The notes under the pieces: generated by a model
What the model was told of the DNA's origin: nothing
Databases searched by the model: none
What the model saw: the letters and a program-made list of their open reading frames with translations, nothing else
Shown: positions 43,165 through 58,760 of the stretch, one piece after another
How positions within the stretch are numbered: position 1 is the first letter of the stretch
How the letters are laid out: each line of letters begins with the position of its first letter
Program-made: the position numbers and the translations under genes
From: Archegozetes longisetosus
Taxonomy: Eukaryota > Arthropoda > Arachnida > Sarcoptiformes > Trhypochthoniidae
DNA: 64,000 bases
NCBI GenBank assembly: GCA_018873245.2
Contig: JAEMBT020000005.1
Span: 1,004,001 to 1,068,000 of the forward strand
Direction of reading: 5' to 3'

Positions 43165-46100
43165 TTGATGTCATAAATTTTACGCATTTTCATTTCTACA
43201 CTTTATAATCAAGACTTAAATCTATTATACTCAATATAATATAATTCTTATAAATAATTTTTATCTCGTATCCAATAGACATCACATATAACAGTTTTTG
43301 AAGTTTCTATGAGTAATATTAAGTATAAGATTAAGCAAAGTTGCTTTCAATATCAAGTGTTCAATATCTTAATAACTACATTATGACGAGAGGAATAGTT
43401 CACAAGAATTTAAATTGTGAAAAAATGTTATTGAATGTTTTGAAAATAATTATTTCAACAGAATAGTTGAAATTGCATTTGAGAAACTGAAAATGTTGTT
43501 GATTATATCTAAATTATTGATTTGATCAAACTTTAATTAAAGAATATGAATGATTTAGCTTATCTGGAATCAGTTCATAAAGATTGAACTGAAGCCCAGT
43601 GTATAGCTTTGTTGAATAATCTACTCGATCAGTTTTGATCTAAATATAAAACATTAAATTATAAGTATTGTGGAAATATTATAGAAAAATTGATATATAT
43701 TTTGATGCCAAGATTAATAAATACGTATTTGATAACTCGAGTTTAGCATATTTGCCACTCCTCACTGTTCTATCGGCAGTTATGGGACTTCCCTATTACT
43801 GACTTTAATGATGAAATCGTGATTTTCTTTAGTTGTTTATCTGTTTAACCCTAAGGCTTCATTGCTCTGTCTATAACAAAAAATGTTGCCTTATAGCCAA
43901 TACATGTTAATAACAAAAGTTTTGTGTAATTTGGTGTATTTTTTTCATCAATCAGTTAAATATCAATAGAACAATTATCTTATTTTCATTCTTCTATAGT
44001 TAAGATATGAATACATACTGCAATTTACATTTGAGCTCTCAATTATTCTTACGCTGTATAAGAAAAGGCAATACCAGAAGAAAACGTGATTTAAATTCCT
44101 TCGTTTAAATACCCAGTGTTTTATACATTTTTATCTTAATTTGTAGCTATTTATGAAAATACCATTATTATAATGTCATGACTAAATTTTAATTTGTCAA
44201 TATTACGAAATTTAATGCACGATTTTCTTTTTTAATATTCAAGTATTTCATCTATTCCGCTAAATATACCTCTAATAAGTTTGGGTATTATAGCTTCTAA
44301 TGAGTATTAATCCCCAAACAATCGACTTTAAATTGCGAGCAAATCAACAAAATCTTGTACGTATTCTTAGTTGGAAACACTTAAACCTTATTTTTTATCA
44401 TGGTATCATCAATATATCTGACTTTAAGGTACTTTTTTACTGTTTACAGTATTTTTGAAAATTTCGAATCTTAGATAATTGATACAAGAAATAAATATAT
44501 TATCACCAAATAGTTCACCCAATAGCACGCGTTGGGCCTATTGGTCCGCACCCTATCATTATAACTTAATGTTCACGAATTTTTCTTTAAAAAATAGTTA
44601 TGTTCTACTGAGAGTACAGTATTAGATGTGATAAATTAAGATTAAAGTTAATTAGAGTCTAATTATTTTGCAAAATCGTTTTACTACTACAGGAAATAGT
44701 GTTTATAATTTTGAAACCTATTCCAAAATGTGTTTAGGAAATAAACTTCTGTCTACGCGGAGGTCTAACCATTGCTTTCAATATAACGATCATTATTATT
44801 GAGCATATTTGGAGTAATTCAGAGGCAAATACTAAAGCTAATTGCTGTGATTATTAAAAGATTTATTAGTTATTAATAATAATGATATTGTTTTCAATCA
44901 CGAGAAGTCTATTTTCTAAAGAATGGATTGTGAAGTACGTAAAAACACACTAATTAGCTGCAAGGAAACCTACTTATTATGTATGCGAATTTCCAAAAAC
45001 TAGTGTATAATCAGAAAAATTTCAATAACTAATGAAAAGTGATTGAAATGAGAGCACTTGATTGCCCTCCCATTCCTTTCAATATTTTTTGGAAATATTG
45101 ATGAATTTGACTCGAATGTTGAGCACGAATTTTTAATCAACCGTAGTATTTTAATAATCGTCTACTATTACGATGATTACTATTAAAATCGCCCTTAAAT
45201 TCTACTTAATTACTCATTTTGGGTGAAAAATGCGTTAATATGCCTTCAGTGCGACTTTATGTATATTAGTCTTGATTGCAAGTTATAATTAAAGGGCTAC
45301 CTGTTTGTTAAAAATAAGAGTTCACTCTATTTATTATAGTTCAAAAATTAATTATCTAATTTTCCTGCATTTTGAATCATTAATGATAATAATGATACTT
45401 CGATTTATACTTTATTTACATTAATTATAATGTTTGAACAGTTTTAGGTAATTTTTAAAAATTTGAATCAAGTCTTTCGGACTATTCAATTGAACACTTT
45501 TCATCCCATGGTTTTAGATTTGAGTAGATAACACTGTAATGAGATGCTAGCAATAAGTTCCGTTCAACTCAATACGCCTATAATTTTCAAACAAAACATT
45601 TTATAGTCGATTGTTTTTCCACAAAACCTTCCCAACTTGAAGTCAACCTTATTGTTAAGAAAATTCGTATTTGACTTGCCGATTACAGTTAAAATGAATT
45701 TTCTAACATAAATTGTGCGAAAAGCAGAATATATAAGTTTAATCCTTAAAGATAAAGTGAACAGAAGTTGCTTGATCCTTGACGTCATATTAATCATAAG
45801 GTGATGCGTTGTGGATTTACTTGTGGGCATCATTTAATATCTAAACGCACTGACTCGAGTAATGAATCACATTGACATTTGTGTACATTGTAGTAAAAGG
45901 GCGTCGCATTCATACTTTAAAGCCGTAGACAACTATTAGTAGTAACTAATTGCTAATCATAAAAATTATAGCAAATTTCTTATGATCGACTAATGATAAT
46001 TTAAGTGAACCTTTTCGTTAATACAGGCATATTCTTAGATAGTGTATAGCTTTGGGCTGTGGACCAATGTTTGTTGAGTAGTGTCAGCGATCTTATAATT

Positions 46101-49100
46101 AACACCCAATATATTCGTTTGGAAAACTATAAATTTTTCATGTCGTTGAAAGCATAGTATAGGCGGAGATGTATAGTTAGTCAGTCAGTTTTGAAACGGT
46201 AATTTAGTAGTGTGTTTCGCTTGTGGTAAAACGTAACCTTTTCAGTTGCTTCTCACCAAGACTTACTATCTAGTCGAGCCCTAGTATAAGATCAAATATT
46301 TCTCCAAAGTTTGCCGCTTTTTCTGCTCAAAACACTTGTGAAAATTGTATTGAACAATGACTGCTTCTCTCAAAATCAACATAAACTTGCCCCGAATCGT
46401 GATGAGGTTTATTTAACACACTCTTCTTTTGATTCAAGTTAACCTCTAATGTTGAATGATAACTATTGGTTTTTGTTTTATTAGTTTTTGGCTAAAAGCT
46501 CTTTTGTGGCCCAAGTAAGACAGACAAGATAATTGCAATCGAGAGTTCATGCTCTTGTTGTGCTGTTTTCAGCAGTTTCTGTGGGACTCTATTCTATCTT
46601 TATTTGAAGTTTAATTTAATAAACTGTTGCCAAGTATGCTTATAACGTGAAAAAATGCAGTTATCGAGAAATCGTTTCGCTTCTTATTTAAGTTTACACC
46701 TTATCTAACATTGATATCTTGGACATTAGTAAAGCTTAATATTTCAGCATTAATAGCAAAGCGGAAAAATTCTTTTCATTGTTAGCCATCTCTTAGTAGG
46801 AAAAAACAAGACAGAGATATACGATTATATTATGCAGTTGTCTCACTAACTCTAATGAATGTTTACTTACCTACTAAGAGTCGCTTTGCTTTTAATTTCT
46901 GTAAAGTCGAGAAAACCAAGAGTAATAATAATTGTTAGTTTTGTAGATTTTCGTGTATAATCAGTCATCAATTATGATAATAATCAATGACAGATACAAT
47001 TTATATTATGTTAGACAAAATCGAAGCTTTTATTAGCTTGAAGGAACCCTTTATTATACCCAAACTTATTAAGAATTATTTTCAACTAAGGATGAAGAAT
47101 GAATGTTATGTCACATCATTTTTATTATGTAATCTTTAATTTGTCGAATACTTTGCTTTTCTTTCCCAAATCATTTAGCTGTAGACTTTTTCTCCTGCCA
47201 TAAGATGTCTGATAAGAACATCGATTTATATTTGTTATTTTATTTAATGCTTGTAATACTCGTAATGGGCAAGGAGGCAAAGCACCCATTATTACAGGTA
47301 CCAGCATTGTGGCCAATACACTAAACGTCAACTGATTGCTTCGGGTCAAAACACAGCTTTTGGCTCCAGTCTTATAGGTTAGTGCACATCTCATCAGCTC
47401 AACAAATATAATGCAAACTCTATCATTTCCTTCACTTTTTCAATACAATTTTCTATCAGTAACAGCTCATAATATTTCTATCTTTAATCACTTATTATTT
47501 TCAAATAAATCCCAAAAAAATATTAGAAAAAACGAAGTTTAACTATTTTTAAATTGCGTAACACTAGAGATTTGAAGTTTTACAAAGTTCTTCTTAGTAT
47601 TGTTTATTTTCGTTTGAAGTTTTCAAAGTAAAAATAGATAGCAACAATAATGCTATTAAAAGATGCAGTCATTCAAGTAAAAGCTTTTAATGCTGTTATC
47701 AATTTAAAAGACGCAGCTTTTAAGATATTTGAAGATACGATTCCGATTAAATAGTCTTCTTCAAGTTGTCTGATAGCTTGACTTAAAGCATCAGATTAAT
47801 TGGTTCTCTGTAATATAAATTCAAGTATTTTTAGCTGCAATCAAAAGATGAGTTCTAATAAATATTTTTGATTATCAGAATATTGACTTTGTTTTATAAT
47901 TTAAAAGTTTATAAATCAAATACCTGAACTGATAAGCATAGCTGAATAAGCTAGTATTGCAGTAACTACAAGTTCCGATTTGATTGAAGCTTAGATCACG
48001 TGTCCGCAATGTATTTGTATTAAGAAAACCGATAAATTTGATTTAGGAATACCTTAATTTATGAGATACTTCAATATTGGAATCTCTTAAATTAAAAACT
48101 CTGTAGCACTTGCCTCAACTTCTGCAGCTCTTATATTCGTGATCAATGTTCTGGTAAGGGTGGAGCTCATTAAGAATCTTAGGAGTTGGTCATTTTATTC
48201 AAGGTTTACTTAATCTACACCAGAAGTACTCTTTTTGCGCCATAATTCTCGATAAGCCTTAAGCACGATAATATATTATTTTCCGATATTAATGTTTTTG
48301 ATCCGACCATTATAAGTTTTTTAAGCATTTTGTTAAATATATTTTATAATATATCAATAAATTTACAATATTTAGTCCAATCAAGTTTATAACAAATATA
48401 GAGTTAAACCGAAACACGTTTTGTTTGTAACTAAACTAACTAAACAGAAAGATATCGTGCTAACAAACGTGTTAATGACAGTAATTAATGATTTTTCTCC
48501 AGCATTGTTCTGCTATTGATATTACGGCCACAATCATTATTTCTAAATTATTTATCGACATCGATTAACTCTAATACTAGCAATACTAACTCACAAACTT
48601 TTGGCTTGACTATCGATTATCCTGATAATTAATTTTGCGATTCAATAAAAGTTTCATTAGTATCGGCAATTTATGATTGATTTTATTGCTGATCGCTTCA
48701 AACTATGTTAAAATTTGGTTCTCATTTCTTTAATAACAAATTTACTTTTTTCGTATAGAAATTGATCTCAAAAACAGCGTTTATAAAAAAAGTAGAAAAC
48801 TTTATCGATAGTAGACCGTGTTTAAGCACATCCTTGTGCAACCTTTGAGGGCATTAATGTTAATTTATATCGTACCTCAATTATAATTGAGGATGAATTG
48901 CTTCTGATTGTCCTAACCTTTAGTTCACAATTTTTCTAACGATTAAAATGAATTTGACTTATCATAAAATAGGTCACTAAATGCTTATGATTCATGGTTC
49001 AAACACAAAGTCATTCAATGGCTTTCAAAGAGTTAATGAGGAGTTGAAAAAATGCTTAAAAACGGCAATTACACGATAGTTAATGTAATGAGTTAGCAAT

Positions 49101-52100
49101 TAATAAATTTGCTCTGAGACCAAAACAAATTGAATGTTGTTTTCTCAAAGGTTTTCACTGTTTTCTGTTAGAGTATTGATAAATGATTCGAATTGATTGC
49201 TGCAAAACAGACTTCTAGAGCCTGTTTTACTTAAAATGTTGTAAAATGCATGTAAATTCATAAAAATAGTTTTAAGCGCAAGATATGCACGCAGCAGGTA
49301 TCCAACAGTTTTTTCTTAGCATATAATTTAGTTGAGAACTTATCAAAACTCGCCTTTATATAACACATTTAGCCATTTTTTACATTTCAAATTTTCGTAT
49401 CAGTCAATGAGCGGCTGCTATGAAATAAGCCATTTTTCACCTTTTTCTTATTTTGGGGCTGAAGATGTATCATTCTTTTTACGCAACTTGTCAATATATG
49501 CTTTGAAATCCACTAACTCTAGAGATGCCGTCATTTGATAAATAAATACTGCACTCAATTATTTCTTTTCTCTCAGCTCCTAATTCGAACGTTAATTTAC
49601 CACTAGATTTAATCTTTTCTTCAAAAAACTTTTTTCTTCTTTAATAAAGTTATTAAATTTCTATTAATTTAAGTTTATGTTTAAGTTTTGTTCCAAAAGA
49701 TATTCACTCAGATTCTTATGATTCCGAATTTATTCATGAAAAGCGTATTGAATTTAAAATAAATTTTGAATCACTAAATGGAATCATAAAATTAATAGTT
49801 ATTTACTTTATTGCGATAATTCTACTGCTGTTCAAACTATTAATTAGGCAACCATTAAATGAAAATTTGTTTCAACTCTATCTCTATATCAATATTTATT
49901 GCCGACTGATTTGTCTCGAAGTTGTGTTAGACCTGCATTTATTGTCAAATATAATGAGATCGATTGCAACTCATTTCAGAATAATTATACAGGAAATAAA
50001 TTATATTTATTTGTGTCGCAAACTTTGATTTCAATCTTAAATTAAACTTAAATTAATAGCACATATCCCTCTAACTCGTAAGTAATCGCTATCGAAGTGT
50101 AATCGTTTATTAAAGATTCGTTGAAATGAGGGCCAAAATATTTAAAATACTTGGAATGTAAATGCAATCGCCTTCAGTGATGGTAGTGATCGATCTTCAC
50201 TATCGTATAGCTTGCTTTGCAATTTGTTCACAAAAGCTCTAACGTATTTTGGGTGTAGTTTCACTTATAGAGTCAATTCATGCAAATCAATAGATAAATT
50301 AATATGTAAAATACCTGTCATTATAAGGGTCTCTGTCATTAGGCAAGTATTCATTCATAAGTTAGCTCCTTAACAGTAATAAGTATTCTGATTGAGTACC
50401 AGCTTCAAAATATTGATTAGTCAACAGCTTTTCATTATATCTAATGAAAGAGACATTAAATAATTTGAAGTACAAACAAAATAACAATATAAACAAACAA
50501 TAGGTTTCTCACTGAGAATGCATTGAGACATCACTATTTGTCAATTGGATGAAAAACAGAGCGTTTTAAGGTAAAACAATTTTAGATAAATTATTTGTTT
50601 GTTTTTCGGTCATCCTTAAAGATGGTTCGGTTTGAAACACTTTTATTGATGATTGAAATCTTTCAAATTTGTTCTTGACTGGAAGGAAGCTATTGTGGAG
50701 ATTGTGCATGAAAAGTGCATAAATTTGTGTATGTAATGAGCAGATAATACTATTTTGAAAATGTTTTAACACCTATCAATTCGGATGAAATTATTGAAAT
50801 GAAGGTTGAGGTGGATCTGCTTCACTCTCCAGATTCCACATATTATCACTTTTAACAAATGCCGAAATTGGTGGCATGACCTCAACAATATCTTACCTCA
50901 AACGCCCTTTGATTGGTATCACCAAAACATATTACTTCTGAGACTTGATTTAGATCCAAAAAAATATTATGAAAGTTTGTTGTCTAGCTGTACATTGAAT
51001 TTAATCTTTAGTAAACTTCTCGATGAGATTTATAAGAATTGCCGTCAAAAGGAAAATAGCAAAAAGAAAAACAATTCAATTTCACAGTTTACTTTTGATA
51101 TTAGTGTTATATTCCATACTAGTGTTTATCATAGCATCAAAGTTTCAGTTTCAAATCGTTTCTAACTTTTAGCTTCTTAAGTATGATTTTTCCATTAGAA
51201 TAAATGTTCGATTATTCTATAAAATCTAGATATTTTCCTAATTCGTTCTGATAGTTTTGCTGCATGTTACGAAAAATAAGTATCGACTGTAAAGTGGATC
51301 CGTAATGAACAGTAGAAAATTTGACAACGAAAGCATGAAATATCCATAAGTTGGCTAAATAGCAACCGAACACTTTCGCACACCTTCGATAGATAAACGA
51401 ATATTAGTGTGTATTGCAGTGGGAATCCCACCCGCCTTTTACATAATTACATAACTGACTTTATCCTATGATTGATTTGTGATTTGCCTGTAGTGATAAT
51501 CCTCTCTCTAAATTTCTCAATCTTCAGTCAATTCTCATCTGTATGTTTCATATATTTAATGGTAAATATTATATTTGCCTTATTAAATGGCAATGCTCTG
51601 CAGGTATGTTTCAGTCACATTATAAACAGTTTGCCTAAACGTTTAGTTAGAGACGCGTTCAGAGATTGTTCAAAGAAACAGAAAGAGACAGACACTCAGA
51701 CACTCCTCATTATTATCTCCGCTGGAATTTGTTTTACAAGCATTAACTCTAATACAAGCACTACTAAAATGTTTTGAACAGTTTATATAAGGATTATTGT
51801 CGCTTAATATCATTGAGTCAAACGTGAAACATTACTTATAAGTCTCCGCCAAAGAGCCTGAGATTGAGATTAACTTAAGTTTTCTTATTTAACCACAAGT
51901 AAGTATAACTTATTTGTTGCTGCACTCTATTCACTATTTATTTCGCGGCAATTTTAGGCTTATCTGCAAAAACTTGATAAGTTTTGCCCAACTTTTCAAT
52001 CTTGGGTTACAAATTTTTTACCTATGATGAGTATTAGGATTACTATGAATTAGTAATGATATAATTTGAAGTTATAGAAAGCAATATTTGTGTTATGACT

Positions 52101-52735
52101 GAAGCAATAACTGTGATTAAATGGTATTACAACAATTTGATAACAGGCAATGAAAGGTGAGGTGACATGCAGTGTATCATTAAATTGTTTCTGCTGTGGG
52201 CAAACTAATATCATTCCATCGATTATCAGGTATTAAAGCGTATGTCATATTTTTGATTGCAATGTCCACAAATAAATTATATTTATAACGAGTCGTTAGA
52301 CGTTAATCATAATATGCTAAGAATTTTTTAATCTTCAATTTCTGTGAAAAGCAAAGCAAATACATTGAAGTAAATACTATGGTTAGCGCTCTTATGGCGA
52401 TAATTTTCTCTCCTGAAGATCATGAGGAGAACGTGTAGCACAGGCTAACAGGCAAAAAATGAACATTTCGTTTATACATAAGATTAATAGTAAACTTACG
52501 AGCTATGAGTACATTGAGTGCTACTTCTTCATCATTCCCTGATTCTAATGCCGATATATATTGAAAGGTGTGGCGACAAATTAGGCTTCTTTTTCTTCCA
52601 CTTTTATGTCCCCCATTCAGTTGATTACTTCTGAAGTCAGCTTTTTTGTTACCTTTTCATATACAAAATTTGTTAATTTAGCACCAGTTATGCAATTTTA
52701 GTTTACCTAAAGGCTCATATCCTCTCGTTTGTGAT

Positions 52736-52783
<48 letters not shown>

Positions 52784-55700
52784 TTGTTAGCAATCTTTCT
52801 AGAACCTTCAATTGTTAAAATATTTTATATCATGATAATTATTATGGTCTCTAATGTTTACTCTGCTAGGCTTGTTATTAATTTATTGCTAAACAACTTT
52901 TATTAAGCTCCTATAGGCTCGAGCGAGCAATTTTGCAAGGCTTGTGAAACATCCTCATTTCTAAAATAATGTCCTTTTCTAAATAAGAAAATAGCATTTT
53001 TAGATTTTATGCATTACTGTCAGATACTGTGAGACACTCTGCTTTCAAGTTTGATTGTTCAAACATTTGCTCGTTTGACACAAACGTTTATCAAACAATT
53101 TTTTTATGAATTGAAAAAAGCTATTATCAGCTATGCATTGCCTGTAAGTCTAGTCTCGCTAAAGGGAATGGCAATCAAATAAATCAAAACAAAAACCAAC
53201 TGTAAGAAAAACCTATTTAAGCAATTAGTACTGGTGTTTAGCTTATTTATCGAACATAATGCATATTATTTTGAGTTCATTGGTTCGCAATTATTTAGGC
53301 ACTACCACTAATACTTAAGTTTAAATTTCTCAAATAAATTGTCTGTAAGACGCCATTGAATCACACTTTAATGTGTATTTCATAATTTTCTCAATGTTTA
53401 ATCTGATTGATCGTATCAGTATTGCCGATAACTCTGTTCACAGCTATTTTTCATACCTCTCAAGAATTTGGGCAAATGAGTGCTAAGATCTCATAAATAC
53501 GCTTTCGGCTAATATTTTTCAAATAACTTAACGTCTATACGGGAGCATTTGTACAAACAAATAGCAGGATGATTGTTCTAGAGTAGCCCATCTTGTTATT
53601 ACTATCTAAACTTTGACTTTAAAATTATTATGAAAAACTTCATTATTGAAAATTATTATTATTAACTAAACAAACACTTGTTTATATTGCAAAGCCAGCC
53701 ATAAAAAAGGGAATTCAAGTGAAAAATCAACGCGTTATACCTTAAAAGTATTGAAAGAGTTTTTTCTCCAGTCATTAATAATGTGCAAATTGCCAGAAAA
53801 TATCGTAAACATAAGAAAATGGTTGAGATTAAAGCCAAAGTTATGATTATTTTAACTCGTTTAACATAATAGCTTAATATAACCGAACGCTTTACAAAGT
53901 TGTTATAATTTAGCTAATTTGACTGTTATATAAAGATAATTTAGAAGAGATACCCCGTGGCTAATGAAAGGCTCACTATAGTATTAAACTTACGACAAGT
54001 CAACAAAACGGATTAATAAATGACATAATTGCAAACTCTTCGGCAAAAAATTGTGAATAAATTTGATGTGTACATTTGGATCAGCTTTTCTAAGTACTAT
54101 CTCTAACACTATCATTAGCTCGGATGTTATTAACGTTAATCAGTTATATTAAGCAGCAATTTTTAACATCCTAACCGAACTTTAAACGCAATTTTAATGA
54201 GTAGAAAAAGCCTATAACTTTTCGTGAAGTGGCAGTAGAGACAAAGATAAATTGGTTTATAGTCGCATAAGTTATTAAATTTGTTATTTAAGTGTGTTTA
54301 TTGTCGCACCTCTTTGTCTAATTGGTGAGCAGTTCTCTTGTTATGGCATTTGGGCTAAAGCAAAATTTTGAATAATCTCTTCCTTCAATCTTATTATATA
54401 AATCTGGTTTGAATTTGATTTATTATTTTGATATCAGAAAAATGTTGCGATCAAAACAAATAATTATTGTTTGCTTGTTCTTAATCTTAAGATCTTTTTT
54501 ATTGATTTATTGAAGTTAAGGCATATAATTTTAAATTTAAGTAGATATCATTAATTAAATTCGAGCAAAATATCTAAACTTAACTTTTTGAAAAGTTCGA
54601 ACAAATTGAAATTGATTTTATGGTGCTATTATTTCACATATTTGGCACATACTAATGTCATTTTTCATTAATTATTAATTGCTCAAATCTCCGACTCTTA
54701 TAAAAAAGAGTACATCATGTACTAAAGTAACGAAAGGATTAATGTTATCACTATTCTATAATGATTGAATAAATAAGGGGACTGCTGCTTTTTTGGCCAA
54801 TTTTTCTATTATCCAGAGTCCTTACTTACCTGAGAGTTTTGTTTGTTCCTTACCTATAATCGCTTTAAGTATTTTACTACAATATGATCTGTTCTCCTCA
54901 TTAATGCTTTAGTGCTTTGTAATACCAGTTCTTCTGTTTACAAAAAGTTCAATAGTGCTGGTCCTCAGTATTCTTAAGGATTATTTAGTGAAAAGCAGCT
55001 AATATTTACAAACAGAAGTGATGTTATCTTAAATTCTTTTCTTCATTGTATATAAATTTTAATCTGATTGCATTCAACTTTCATCACATAATTCACGCCA
55101 CACGACGTGATAGAAAATTAGATTTTAATGAAATTTCAATTAATTGATTCATTGAGCCAACCGCAACGTGTTTGATCCCCAAAAATAACTTTTAATTCTT
55201 CTGCAAAAATGTGAAATTAAATGATAAACTTAGTACTTAGTTTTCGGCACAAACAATCAAATGATTTAATCAATTTTGATGGATTACCATATATTTGCAT
55301 GAATTGAATGCAAGCAAATTGTTTGGAGGCGAGAAGCTTTAGTTATTAAGTGTTAAATTATTTTTTTGTTTCAGTCATAATTGTTTTTTAGCTTCACAAA
55401 AGTTTTTAGCGAAGAATAGCTAGTCTTAAGTCATTTTATTCTAACCGATTACTAAACTTATAATTAATGATATCTTCTCTACTCTTAGGGACTTCGAAAG
55501 ATTAATTGAATGTCGCAAAGTTTTGCTCGTACTTCTGATGAACTATTTTACTTGAATTTCATGAAAAATTGCAATTTTCTTCTACTAGAAATCATTCATT
55601 ACAAGTTTGAAACTTTTCCCATAGTATTAGATCTGCGATCAAATTAATTTTCCTCCTAATACTTGAATGCAGTCTCTTATCAATATTTTTTATATGTTTT

Positions 55701-58670
55701 AATTTCATATTCAAATTGAAAATTCTATTAGAAAATTGTTTTTAATACATATAAATTATGACTATCCGAGAGCTTCTGATCTGGAATTTCTCAATAACTT
55801 GTTGCATATCACAAATCGATGGCTTTGCTGAAAAAATTGAACTTCCAAAATCGAAAGACTGATCACATTTCTGTAAAATTAAATGAGTAATTAATTGAAC
55901 TTTTCGCATGCTATCGATACAGTGAATAATAAAAATAAATCACAAAACTTGAAGATAAAATGCTCATAAATTTGCTTTTATTTCCCAAACACAACCGGAA
56001 TTTAATGAACTTTTTTTAAATAACTTCGAATTAGTCAGGGATTAAAGCAATCATTGATGAATTCTAGATATTATTACTTTTGGTGAGCTATAGCTCACAG
56101 TTTTATGTTCGACCCTCTGGCAAAAGATAGTAATTGCGAGCAGAAAATTATGGAAAATAAGACGATACAGCATTGCATTCAAAGATATCTTTAATCATTT
56201 TCTAATTAGTGAACCAGCGTTCAAATCAATTTTAAGGAAAGGATACATTTATGATTTTGTCTCGTGGTGGAGCTATTGTTGGCATTTCTTACAAGTTTAC
56301 AAGTTTTAAAACTGAAGTATACTCTATATAATATCTAACTTCTCAGTCTTCTGCTAGTCTTTTGATCAGTTAATTCAATTTGAGATTATTTGAAAGGTGC
56401 GCCTCTAAAATACAGGTACGTTCACGTGAATTATGGTCATAGGACTCAATAGAGAGGCTCCACTGCTTTACATGCTTCTCGATGTTTACTATCTTCTAGA
56501 GCAGGATCTTTCACATGCAGGATCTACTGTTTTGTTTCAATTTTCAAGGCATTTGCTAACCATTGGGTGTGTAAATGTTGTCCTAAAACGATAGCAGAGC
56601 TGATGCATATCGTCCACCTTTTTCTGTTCGCATGCAATCATCATGAAATGCAATATTTTCGTAGACAGTTCTCATTATGCCTATTCTATCAATTTGGTCA
56701 ACACATAGAAAATGAACGGCAAAAAGCTTTGCTTTTCAAAAAAGAGCACTTTATTTAGTGTTTGTCGTAATTCTTTTTCGGTGAAGTGACTGCACTCGCA
56801 TTTTAAGTGAGCTCTGAATCTGGATTTTCAAACGCTTAACTGCTATTTATTATTCCATAATAAATATATTCTTATATCATTTGGTGCAAAAGCATTTTTT
56901 AAGTTTATTCACGCCCTGCTATATTGCTTCCTAATATTATGTGCATATTGTACTGTACTGTACACTATTGGGATATTTATATAGTATGTATTTCTGCTTC
57001 ACATAACTTAAAAACTTAAGAAATTTCAAGTTTCATACTGAAAGAATTTTGCTGAAAATTTACTCATTGCGGTACATCATAATTAAAAATCTGAGCACTA
57101 AAAATAAAGTTCCTAATAATTTTGTTGGGCATATTTCATTTTTTATGGCATTTATAATCTAAATTAAGCTTTTCAAGAATTAAATTAAGACTATTAATAT
57201 GCCAACAGTTAAGTCAGATAAGCTTTGGGAAAGATTGTTTAGAAAAGTTCCAATCCCTTTAGACGTTTTGAGACGTTATTATGTAATGTTAAAAGATGTT
57301 CATTTCATTTCATCTTTTTTACTCTTCAAACTATTTAAACCGTAATGTTATGCGAAACAATAATACTTTTGACCCCTGAAAATGTAAATTTTGGCGTTTA
57401 GTCTTCTTTTATTGATTAGAGCCTCATCTAATAGTTGAGCTCTTCATCATTGAAGCATTGAATTGAAGGTGTGCTCTTTTGCCATACAAAGAGTTTCATT
57501 TTTAAGGTTTTGGCTGAGAAAGCTTTCTAAATACTCAGTAGAATTAGTAATAGATTCTAAACGTTGGCGATTCGAGTACTAATCAAATAGTATAATACTT
57601 TCATAAGACAATATCTCACACCCAATTCTAATGCTAATTAAGGCACAACCACATTATGAAAATTTAATGAAATTCACCAGTACTTGAACTTAATTAAAAA
57701 GATGAATAAAGAAATCAATATAAATCAAACTGACACAGGAAGTGATATACCCTTCAAAAGCCAGCCTTAATGGAGTCGAAATACATCCACGCGTTTTAAA
57801 TGACTCTTTCTTTGATATTCCTGATTTGATACAAACCCAGTGACCACCCCTTTTGGACCATTAAACTAGTTAATAAAAACTGTTCACATTTCAGTGCAAT
57901 CAAGTTGAAAAATAACATAGCGTAGGCTTCAATACAAGGTAAAACTTTCGCTACAATTTTGATTTAATTGCTTATCAGCGTTTAACTTGTTTACAGCAAA
58001 ATAACTTATCATTTCCTCATTTGTTATTACATTTCTACAATCTTTGTGAACACGTATGCATTAATTTAGTATTTAATTAAATTTTTTAAATACGTTAGAG
58101 AACTTCTATTATATCTAATTTATAATTACTTAAGTCATTTCAAAGGCTAATTCTGTAGTGAATTAAGTTTAATTAGAGAGCATTTGATTAACGCGGATAT
58201 GCCTTAATTTTGATATCAAAATATACGCCAACTTAATAATTCAAATCTCATTTAATTAACTTATAAATTATAATATTTGTGTTTATGAGCCATAATTATT
58301 TCGTAAAAACATTTGATTTATTGATTAGAAGTAATACCAAAACTTATTTTTATTGCTACTCAAAATTTTATTTTTATATACTTCATTATAAAACATGTTA
58401 AAAGCTTAGATCGTGAGCTATATTCTCAAATACTATTACAAATTCGATTTGTAATTCATGAAAAGATCACATACTTTTATGAGTTTAAGCTCCCATTAAT
58501 TATTGTGTATATTCGCTGAAGCGGTCAATAAAAAGTTGTTAGAATCAAGTTTTTGCAGTTAATGATTAGTTTTGGGTACAGTAACTCTATTTATGCGTAC
58601 TATTTTAATAGAGAGCCTCAATAATTAATCGCGTTCGCTAAATAATTTCTAAAATTACATCGTATCATAG
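43165..58670. other. 15.5-kb region with no recognised gene
   Basis: Uniformly AT-rich with only short frames that lack motifs. A (TC)21 tract lies at 52739-52780. Weak exon-like spots, not strong enough to call, are 48152-48177 (polypyrimidine-AG before, GTAAGG after) and the minus frame at 47125-47394, which has a hydrophobic stretch. It may be introns of a large gene or regulatory DNA. Confidence 0.5.
52739..52780. repeat. (TC)21 microsatellite
   Basis: 42 bp of uninterrupted TC dinucleotide in the non-coding region. Read directly. Confidence 0.95.
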
Positions 58671-58760
58671 CCCTATTCTGAAGCAGTCACTCAGATGACA
58701 GCTCCAGATGACATGCCCGACCGCTCATCCACTGATCCAATATCTCCGCCTCAATCATAA
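58671..58760 (+). CDS. Candidate isolated terminal exon (29 codons)
   Basis: Immediately after an AG (58669-58670) a GC-rich, Pro/Asp/Ser-rich frame reads PYSEAVTQMTAPDD through DPISPPQS and a TAA. Base composition is sharply different from the surrounding DNA, and an in-frame TAG directly upstream fits an acceptor there. An AATAAA follows at about 58810. No protein family recognised, and no upstream exon can be joined with confidence. A conserved non-coding element is the alternative. Confidence 0.3.
   Translation, partial: PYSEAVTQMTAPDDMPDRSSTDPISPPQS

Noticed and set aside
47125-47394. 89-codon minus frame with a hydrophobic stretch
   Set aside because: Could be a chance frame; no splice sites or homology strong enough to call an exon.
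48152-48177. Possible micro-exon with good acceptor and donor
   Set aside because: About 26 nt is too little evidence; no neighbouring exon could be joined.
50806-51165. 119-codon plus frame in the desert
   Set aside because: Composition and lack of motifs suggest chance.
51472-51777. 101-codon plus frame in the desert
   Set aside because: Starts within AT-rich DNA and has no recognisable domain; overlaps no splice-consistent model.
56084-56099. Perfect 16-bp palindrome GTGAGCTATAGCTCAC
   Set aside because: A single palindrome in 64 kb is not remarkable and has no supporting context.
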